In this document: in pieces, positions 56,444 to 64,000 of the stretch
Layout of the letters: each line of letters opens with the position of its first letter
How positions within the stretch are numbered: position 1 is the stretch's first letter
Source of the DNA: Dichetophora obliterata
Taxonomy: Eukaryota; Arthropoda; Insecta; Diptera; Sciomyzidae
NCBI GenBank assembly: GCA_963920525.1
Contig: OY986436.1
Coordinates: 88,604,470 to 88,668,469, forward strand
Reading direction: 5' to 3'
DNA length: 64,000 bases
The notes under the pieces: generated by a model
What the model was told of the DNA's origin: nothing
The model's input: the letters and a program-made list of their open reading frames with translations, nothing else
Databases searched by the model: none
Position numbers and translations under genes: made by a program

Positions 56444-57175
56444 CAATCCTCTAGAGCTTCCGGAGTGGGCGTAAGAACAATCTTCGTATTTAAGTAAAAT
56501 ACGGATATATACTTGGACTATTCGCAGATTTGTGACCCAATATCGTTAAAAGCATGATTTATTCACTTTGGTGTTAGAAACTATTAAATCTCATATGCCT
56601 TCGTCGTCAATTCCTTTTGTGCTTTTATCTGCCGCAATGCTCAGATTTTTAACAGTAGTCTCACCCAGGAGAATATAATTTTGTGTTTTATTTTTGTATT
56701 TTCCATCAAATAAATAAAAAATATAATTTTACCATCGGCATTATTTAATTTTCTGACACTTTTTTAAAGTTTTCAGCCGCAATAAATAAAATGTTTAACA
56801 TTCCGCTAGTGAATAGCTGGCCGGTTTGTTTCCGAATGTCAAACCAATAATATCGGTTTGAGCAACTCCTCAACCCGATACAAATTCCGATTTGAACTAA
56901 AAACCGGAATGCATGACACCTTTCCCAAATTTTTACCGGAATCAAAACCGATTACGGCGATTAACGAGTTCCACAACAACACTGAATACTTTTTTATATA
57001 AAATTTTTTTTTATGTGTATGACAGTACTTTTATTTCCTTTTAATAAAAAAAAATATTTGTAAAAACTTAAATTTTCATATTAATAACCAGTTTCAGTTT
57101 CGGCCGATTATTATAAAATGGCCGAGTATTTGGTTTCGGCCAAAACTCCGGCTTCGGTCGGACACTACTTATACA

Positions 57176-57603
57176 TAATTGAATCATGATACAAACAGTT
57201 TGTCTGCCTGTATATTTTGTTGCTATTTTCCTCTCACTTTTTTCGAAATTCTTTTTCCGCAATTTAAGAGTGGAGGAGGGTTGAACATTTATGACGAAAT
57301 GTGGTATTGGGAGCGGGCTCAACATCTATGACGAAACACGAAATAGAGGGGAGGGGGTCACTCGTTCGTTGCGTCACAAAAACTATTTTTGTTTTAATAT
57401 TTTATTCAATATTTTTTACGGTTTTTTGGAAAATTTCAATCTGGTGATTTTAATTTTGGCGGTTGAAATGCTTGTTGGTTTTACCATAACATGTGATATG
57501 ACAAAAGCTATATCTTTTATATTAAAACGTCAACTTTTATAATTGTAATAGGCTTTGGCCGTATAAAAATTAAGCACTTGTTTAAATTTTAAATAATTTA
57601 TTT
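57176..57603. other. No recognised gene
   Basis: Contains an approximate repeat (ATGACGAAA...GGGAGCGGG/GGGGAGGG near 57288-57355). Frame 57291-57542 is partly hydrophobic but unrecognised. Confidence 0.4.
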
Positions 57604-57648
57604 TTTTATCGATATTTCGACTAAAATTATAAGTCATCATCAGAACCT
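57604..57648 (-). ncRNA. Hammerhead-like motif, third Penelope family (C)
   Basis: On the - strand: CTGATGA (57641-57635), one T, GACT...AGTC stem II, GAAA (57618-57615), TATC, then GAT. It repeats the architecture of the family A motif, with a different stem II and loop. Stem I is weak (about three pairs). No Penelope coding sequence is readable nearby, so the element assignment is inference. Confidence 0.4.
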
Positions 57649-57819
57649 ACATAGACAAAAAATATAAAAACATTTATCACAACACTTAAACATTATATTA
57701 TTACAATAAAAAACAATAGAAAACAGTTAAAATTAAACATTAAAAATAATTACCAGTAACACTAAACAAAAAAGTACTTGTTTAAAAGAATTACATTAAA
57801 AAATGAGGAAATAAACGGG

Positions 57820-58235
57820 GTCTCGAGAGATCTGGCAACGAGTTACAACTTAGGACCTCGTTTATGCCCTTAATGGCGCAAGGAATTGCGATGTGGGAAG
57901 TTTAGTTTAGGTGTCGTGATCGTATGGAGCGGGATGTGGGTGAAAGCGGAGATCTCGAAAGATTTGGCAACAAAGTTGCAACCTAGGATCTCACATTTTC
58001 TGCCCAATGAGTGGAGGAATACGATTATAGGAAGTTTGGTTGGAGTGCCGTGCTCGTGTAGAACTGGGCGTGGCTAGAAACAGAGATCTCGAGAGATTTG
58101 GCAACAAGTTGCAACCTAGGATTTCGTGTTTCTGCCCTGAGTTCAAGGAGGCGGAATTTGGGAAAGTTTGATTCAGGTGCCGTGCTCGTGTAGTACTGGG
58201 CGTGGGTGAAAACAGAGATCTCGGTTGAGGATTTA
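57820..58235. repeat. Tandem repeat, about 130-bp period, three-plus units
   Basis: GATCTCGAGAGATTTGGCAA-type starts at about 57826, 57950, 58084 and 58215. Each is followed by GTTGCAACCTAGGA, TTTCTGCCC, GGAAGTTTG and GTGCCGTGCTCGTGT. Confidence 0.85.
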
Positions 58236-58661
58236 GGTGTTGGGTACTTTGAGGATGACTTACCGTCGTGGTGTCGTCGTCCGTTCGACCAATCTGTGCA
58301 CTCTTCCTAGGTTTCCAAATGTTTAAATAAAACTCCAGCACGTCTATTCTCTGTGATGCCTAGCGCTCGAGTGTTTATTTCAAAATCTCAACATCGACTC
58401 AATGGCGGCCGGCACCATCGACTCACTGTACCGTCACCCATACAATCATATGTTACTTAGCTTATGAGATAGCAATAAATGTGTGTCGGTTGCACGAGTG
58501 AGCAAATAAAAAAATAAACAATTCAAGTCTGTGTAAATTCATGTTTAAACTTACTAGCTACGTTAAAGTGTGTGACACTATTTTAAGGGGAAATTCATGT
58601 CTCCCTTATATACAATAAGTCTTATTTCTAGTCATTATTGTGTCTGTATGTATTTTCATGC

Positions 58662-58985
58662 TTAAGCCTAGTACTCTGTTCGTTTGCGTGAAATTTCGCT
58701 GGCAACATCTATTTATTTGTTGCGTGAAATTTCTGACTTAAAGTTTGTTGCGAGGAATTCCTATGGCATCTCTCTCTTTTCACTTCAAAATAAATAGGCA
58801 GTACAATTAAATTGTAGTAAAAAAATGTTGCTCAGAAACATGTTGCTTTAATTTCACGCTGCGGAACAGAGTACTGCTGTGACGAAAATGTTGTGAAAAT
58901 TTCCACGCTTTTTTCGCAGCTGTCATATTTTGTATAGATATTTGAGTGGAATTTCACATGAAACTGAATAGAGTACTATGCTTTA
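58662..58985. mobile_element. ~324-bp MITE
   Basis: Ends TTAAGCCTAGTACTCTGTTC and, from the right, CTAAAGCATAGTACTCTATT, then GTGAAATT on both sides. An internal AACAGAGTACT (58863-58873) repeats part of the terminus. Non-coding. Confidence 0.7.
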
Positions 58986-59394
58986 GACTGAAGTTCCGAT
59001 ACAGGGTGAGTAAACACTTTATTTTCTTAGGTGCCAAATCTTTACAATATCTTTTAATTATACAGTAGTGGCAAAATAAGTAAGTAAGGTAAGTATAATA
59101 GTATTTGTTTCATATGATTGCTTACTAATTACGAACACATTATTTATATTTTGAATATATTATTATATTATGAATATATTGGGTATTATAAGTAGATGCA
59201 TACATATTTCATATAAACATTATAAGATGTTTTGTTATGACTGATCCTATGATTTAGTTGAGTAAAGGTTTTATGTACTTGTGCTTTATCTGTATTGGGG
59301 CAGCTCTTGATAGTTGTCGGTTACTATGCTAGCTTCGCTCTCAGGCAAAATAAATGTTGTCGTTATGGTTGTCAGCTTAATGAAGCTGTCGGCT
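58986..59394. other. No recognised feature
   Basis: AT-rich transition into the GC-richer block that follows. Confidence 0.5.
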
Positions 59395-59480
59395 TGTGCT
59401 GTAGTTGTTGTTGTTGTTATTGTTGCGGCTGTGGCTGTTGTAGTTGTTAGCTATTGTTGTTGCTGTTGTTTGGCTGCTTG
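59395..59480. repeat. GTT/GCT trinucleotide repeat
   Basis: GTTGTTGTTGTTATTGTTGC and similar; on the - strand it reads CAA/CAG, i.e. glutamine codons. Confidence 0.85.
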
Positions 59481-60549
59481 CTCGTGGTGTTGATTATTAC
59501 GAGGCCGGTTCTTCTAGTGCCGCTTGTACCAAGGGCCGGTTGCGGTGGGGCCACTTGTTGCAAGGCGTGTTTATGAGGCCGTTTATGCTGAGGGCCGATT
59601 GAGTTAGGCCGCATATTATGAGGCCGGACTCGGCCTCCTTACACCCCCCGGTTAGTTCCAGGGTAAGAGCTCTACTACCCTTCCTGTTCGACCGATCCGG
59701 ATCCGGATGTGGTTGCTGTAGGCATTTATGGTTTTCGCATGCCACGCTTGTGTCGTGCTTGGGCGTTCCGGACTCGTTGCTGTCCAGGCTTGGTTGGTTT
59801 GGTTGCGGAAATTTTCATGGCGCGCTGGTGTAGGTTTAAGCAGTGGGTAGCTGGTTGCTTTTGAGTTGGCCGGTGGAGTTGATGAACCAGTTTTCGCTGG
59901 CGAGGTGCGTTCTGGTGCAAGCGTGGGCTCCTCAGGCTGGATGAGCCAACAGAGGCACTCAGGTGGGTTTTCGTCAAATGCGTCGTTGCTGTGTGAGTTG
60001 ACGTCCGATTGGTCGAGGTAAAGTTCGACGCTTGATTCTTGGATATGAAGGTCCGATCCTGAATCGCAGCCGGTGTAGAATGATGGGTGTGGTTGACCGG
60101 TTACGTCCTCTATTTGGTCGTAAGTTGCTCACGCACAGTTGCTCGAGGATGTCTACGGTCTGCTGGATGTCTGCATCTGGCACAAATGGGGGTATAACTA
60201 GTTGATAGAAGGGCCATAAGTTGGCTGCTGTGTTGCTGTCTGTCGGTGGGTGGTATGTGTCTTCTGCTTGCTCTATGGGTACCACCTCGAAAGCGGCGAT
60301 ATCATCCAATGTGGGCGATAATATGCCCACGGCAGTCGGTGAGGTGGGGCGGAGGTATGGCACTGTCCACGTTGCTTGCTGGGGTGTTTCGGCGTGTTGG
60401 TGTTCTGGCGTGCCTGGCAGCTGAATTGGTGGAAGCTTTTGGCTGGCCAGTTCTTGTATCAGTTCGGTTAACTGCCTCCTTTTGCGCGTGGCGAGTTCGG
60501 TGGCGAACCATGTGACGCGCTCGATACGCGCTCGATAATCTCGGTTTTG
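59481..60549 (-). other. GC-richer block, low-complexity - strand frames
   Basis: Several overlapping - strand frames rich in Gln, Pro, Thr and Arg (for example 59974-60550). They lie downstream of the protease remnant on the same strand, and may be its continuation or its element, but I see no domain. Confidence 0.35.
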
Positions 60550-61314
60550 CGGGAGATTATTTGAGTCCTTCACGATTATTTGAGTCCTGGCCTGGCAGGT
60601 TCTCCATGCTGAATGAGAAGTGCCTCTGCTCCGGGTACATAGCGTGTAACTCCTGAGTGAGGTAGTCAAGTAGTGGCATAAACACGTGTGAGCGATCGGT
60701 GTGTGCCAACCAGTCGAAGAGTAGCATCGCTGGTGGTGCTGCCGGTTGAAGTGACGGCTGTGTGATGGGTGCCGTGGTAGCAATGGCACAAATGATCACC
60801 ACGAGCCAATGTTGGACCTGGTTTATGGGTACTACTATGTATTTATTTGTCAAAATGCTGCGTCGTCGGGTCCAAGACTGGACTCCTGTGCAATGTCACC
60901 GGGCGAGCGACAATGCTGATTCACCGGCTTGGGCCCTGGGGCGTGTGAGGTGCTCGAAAAATACCAGCTGAAGAAATGGTATTCGTCGTGTTGGTCCTTG
61001 GGTAGCACAACTCGTTGAATCCACTGTAGGAAAAAGTCGATGATTCTGTCGTTGAGGTACGTGTCTGTGGCAAGACAGGCATAATCGTCGCTGGACAACT
61101 CGATGGCCATAGCGACCGTTGCTAATGGGCTTGAGGCTGACGTTCGTTCTAGCTGCAGCCGATGTGTTTGTTCGTCGGCTACGTCGGCCGTTGAGGGTGG
61201 GTGCACTTGTCTTACCTGGATGGCTCCGCAGTTAACTGCGTCCAAAGTGTCTGGCTGCTTTACGTGTTTCTGGCAACGATGGTGCCTGTGTTTGCGCTGT
61301 TGGGTTTTGGGCAA
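60550..61314 (-). pseudogene. SENP6/7-like SUMO protease (Ulp1, C48) remnant
   Basis: Read downwards: DDYACLATDTYLNDRIIDFF and YHFFSWYF (frame of 61314-60850), then in a second frame FEHLTRPRAQ, a stop, HCTGVQSWTRRRSIL and NKYIVVPINQVQHWLVVIIC with the catalytic His, then LLFDWLAHTDRSHVFMPLLD with the usual catalytic Asp, and LPGQDSNN. The pairing of YLND, a WTR segment, IxxPxNxxxHW and LLFD is characteristic of the SENP6/7 branch of Ulp1 proteases, which remove SUMO chains. One frameshift and one stop break it. Where the DCG motif with the catalytic Cys should follow the Gln, a GGACTCAAATAAT duplication and unrelated sequence begin. Not active. It could be a decayed host gene copy or a protease captured by an element. 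Confidence 0.6.
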
Positions 61315-63690
61315 CGTTTCGGCTGTCGAAGTGGCATAATTTCTTCGTTCTCCTCTTTCGTCCGTCTGAGCGTTCAGGGCTCGGGCACATGTGGTTTCGC
61401 TTCAAGGGGTGTTGTTTTGATAAAAAAACAGTTCGGCGATATCGCTGTTGGCTGCTCTTCAGGATTATATGTAGTTATATGGCTCGTTTACGCACTTCAC
61501 TTGTATAAGTTTACTAGATAATTGCACTCTGATGGCAAATTGCATTGCTGCTCTTGTGACGATTCAGATTGCAATGACAGTTTCTGATTTGAATTTTGCA
61601 TTCAAAGCTTTGAGTTGACATTGCTGGGGTATTGCCACTATACAATTTTCTCTTGTTGTATGAAGCCACTGATGGGGTGTTTCGAAGATCTTGCTGCGTT
61701 TGACGTTGGTTGGCCATTTTGAGTGTTGTTTATGCTTGATGACCTTGTTTTGACGACGAGGCCGTCTGTAGAGGTTGTCCTTTTGCTGGGCGTCTGTAGT
61801 GTAGGTAGACGGTGCTTGTTGTTTGTAACGTAGTTTGTTGAGTATTTGCGACGATCGCATTTTGGTGTGGCGATCGTGGTTTACGGCTTGGTGCTTGTTG
61901 AATGTATGCCACGTAGGCGGGCGGCGCTAGTCGTCGCTTTTGGGCGCTTGCTGGCCAGTTGTAGACTGTAACTATCTCTTGTCGACGACAGGGACATGTG
62001 GTGTGATGGCACAGTGTGATAAACCACGACTTCCCACTTTCTGCTGTGCTGTGAAATCTTGCTGGCGCAGTACATGGCCATGAAGATGGGGGATTGCGTC
62101 GCTTGTAGTAGATTGCCTTGTGTATTTGGTATTACAATTTGTCTTTCGTAGGCTGCTCTATGGTGACCTGACTGCAGGTGCACGTAGCTGTCGTTACAGG
62201 TAGTTGGGGTAGTTTTTAGTGCAGATACGTGCTGCAGGTCCCAGTTGATGTCGCAGATGGTGCTGCGGGTCCCTTTTGATGTCGCAGACGTTGCTGCGGT
62301 TACTTGTGATGATGCAGAATCTGTGGAGTGATGTAGCTCGGGTGCAGTCGTTGCTGTGTAATGACCAATTGATGACGCGGTTAGGACCGCGGTGGCTTCC
62401 AGTTGTTGGCCCTCCGGATTAGGGCCGCGTTTGTTTGTAGCGGGTTTCGTCGTTAGAGAAAAACTTCTGCGTCGTGATTCCTGGGTCCCATATCCCGTAT
62501 TGTGCGTAAGCCTTGACCTTAGGAAGTTGTTGATTCACTGTTTTAGTTGAGGAAGTGACGGATCCTGGTGTTGCAGTTGACCAGTCGTCGTCCGAGTCAG
62601 GTGGCTGCGTTTTCCAAAATTTTCCAGTGGAAGAAGATATATACGGCATGAAAGCTGCATGCGGGAGTGGTAGAGCTAGCAGTAAGAGCATGAATATCGG
62701 TAGCAGATCTGCGGATATTGTGATGTTATTGCTACGTGGTGCGGGCGGCTTTTTAGGATGTGGTAGGAAACTTGACGCGGTTGATTGTATGTTTTTTCTG
62801 CTTATCTGGAGCCGGTGGTCCCACATAATATATTTGTTTGTCAGGTGCTGGTGGCCCTTCGCGATTGTGTGGTTTAAATTGCACTAGTGGCCTTTCCTAG
62901 TCTGATAGCTTGAATGGCGCTGACAGCTCGTCGTGTGTTTTCTGCTTTTCTGGCGGTACTAGAGGCTCGTTCTTGCCTGTTATGCTTCCACTTCTTCTAG
63001 TGGCTGGTTTTCTGGTGGTGACGTGCCTGCAGGAAGTGCTAGATTCGCATTTGGTGAACGCTTTGATTCTGTACGTATCTCCAGTAATGTAACATGAACC
63101 TCTGGTTGCTGGAGTGCTGGCGTGGGTTTTACTTTTGGCCCATCTGGCTTCTTGAATTTTGGTGTGGCTAGGCCTGTGTTCGTCGGTTGTTCCGTTGGTG
63201 CTGCTATAGTTGTCAGCTCGTTGGTGATAGGCTTGGTCTGCGTCACTGTAGCCGCTGGTTTTGATGCAACTGGCGTTGTTTTTGTTGCTCGCATCTGTTT
63301 GTTTGCCTGTTGATTTTTGCGTCGGACTTGCTGTCGGTCCAGTTTTTTCATGTGGGCATGAAGTGAGTCCATTGGGGTCCTTGCCTCTTGCCTTCGAGAT
63401 TGGTGCGGTAGGATGTTGGTTCCGAAATTGGCTCGGTTTGCGGTGGTTTTGGTGGGCAGCAATTACAGCATGACGTCGGTTGCTTCTCGGGAGTGGGTAG
63501 AACTCTGAAGCTATAAAGTAGGCCCGGAGTTTCGCTTGGTGGAGACGTCGCTAGTTTGGTGGGTTGCCGCTTACCACGATTAGTCGGAATGGGGCTGTTT
63601 AAATAATTGACCGCGCCTGCCCCTACTCTGGGCGTGGTCCGTAAGAGTTTCCCGAATTTTGGCGGAAGCATTGGATGGTGCGGAGGTTTC
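61315..63690 (-). other. GC-richer block of uncertain coding status
   Basis: Many short - strand frames rich in Pro, Gln, Thr and Lys (largest 62980-63462 and 62419-62826). They hold no domain that I recognise. Base composition contrasts with the AT-rich rest of the window. It may be the body of the element to which the Gag at 63697 and the protease at 60.6-61.3 kb belong. Confidence 0.3.
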
Positions 63691-63696
63691 ACTTAC

Positions 63697-64000
63697 CGCA
63701 GTCCCAACAGAACAGCACCCTTCGGTTGGTACATCGGTCCGAGGAGTGACCTTCCTGTACGCACTGGCGGCAGGCCAGTGCGCTGACCCTGGTGTCCTGC
63801 TGTTGCCTCGGTGGCTTGTACTCGCGGCCGAGCTACGTAAAAAGATGGCTGTCGTTGGTTCGCTGGCAGTTGAACACTTGCTGGTTGTTGAGTGCGCTTA
63901 TTACCGATGCCCTCGAATTCTTCGGCTAGGTTGATGAATTCCTCTAGAGACGCGAAATCCCTAAGGCGTAAGTAGAGTTGGTACTCCGTAGGCCTGCTTC
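63697..64000 (-). pseudogene. Retroelement Gag C-terminal fragment with zinc knuckle
   Basis: Read from the window edge: TEYQLYLRLRDFASLEEFIN, LAEEFEGIGN, a Pro/Gln stretch, then after a 1-nt shift LACRQCVQEGHSSDRC (CCHC) and RRVLFCWDCG. The LxDF-x-SLEEFINLAEEFE capsid end plus CxxCxxxGHxxxxC and CWDCG is a Gag arrangement common in arthropod LTR elements. It stops at GGTAAGTGA (a consensus splice donor, or simply the stop TGA). The element continues to the right of the window. Confidence 0.6.

Larger units (their letters stand above)
49734..57167. mobile_element. hAT-like element enclosing piggyBac MITE and gypsy
   Basis: Both ends read TAGTGTCCGACCGAA inward, followed by GGCCGAAAC-type subterminal motifs. 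Flanked by CTTATATA (49726-49733) and CTTATACA (57168-57175), an 8-bp duplication with one mismatch. Without the nested elements about 1.6 kb remains, with no transposase frame. Confidence 0.8.

Noticed and set aside
50822..56985. Another possible inverted-repeat element around the gypsy insertion
   Set aside because: GTTGTGAAATCCGATCGG and its inverted partner match poorly and the boundaries are not symmetrical.

Overview
The window looks like nuclear DNA of an insect, probably a fly: AT-rich, short spliced introns (54-72 bp), two ordinary animal genes, and a very dense load of Penelope, LINE, SINE, LTR, Helitron and small inverted-repeat elements. I see no bacterial genes, rRNA, tRNA gene or CRISPR array. 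The species cannot be fixed from the sequence alone.

Host genes. The last four exons of a TM9SF4-type nonaspanin lie on the + strand (22090-22939). Tail to tail with it, on the - strand, are the last four exons of DNA topoisomerase III alpha (44059 down to 24214; two GRF zinc fingers and a terminal CCHC knuckle). The splice phases of all these exons agree. The two long Top3alpha introns (4.9 and 14.3 kb) are packed with transposons. A possible small two-exon gene with one in-frame stop is at 17669-17956.

Layout. 1-12573: tandem Penelope-like elements (one truncated copy, four main copies, one 200-N gap) bounded by (ATT)n arrays of 1.0 and 1.6 kb, with a hammerhead-ribozyme-like motif in every 3' region. 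14151-14650: remnant of a second Penelope family. 14660-15592: Helitron-related debris. 15596-16875: mariner-type element with a dead transposase. 17025-22089: arm of a foldback family, two small inverted-repeat elements and a decayed - strand LINE. 23332-24037: palindromic inverted-repeat element between the two host genes. 24342-29266 (Top3alpha intron): LINE, three small DNA elements or repeats, and a tRNA-derived SINE. 29354-43634 (Top3alpha intron): LINE with RNase H, interrupted by a 5.4-kb element X that carries a terminal-inverted-repeat element and a Helitron; then a Tc1-like remnant and an inverted-repeat element. 44395-48138: an inverted and a direct copy of X around a foldback element that itself carries an insertion. 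49734-57167: a hAT-like element holding a piggyBac-like MITE and a complete 5.3-kb gypsy element. 57.6-59 kb: a third hammerhead-like motif, a 130-bp tandem repeat and a MITE. 59.3-64 kb: a visibly GC-richer block with - strand remnants of a SENP6/7-like SUMO protease and a retroelement Gag.

Working parts. The Penelope, LINE and gypsy elements supply reverse transcriptase and integration functions, but every copy readable here carries a lesion. Each of the three RT classes has at least one copy altered in the YxDD catalytic box. The small elements encode nothing and would depend on transposases from elsewhere. Nesting gives a relative order: LINE, then X, then the Helitron; and hAT, then gypsy.
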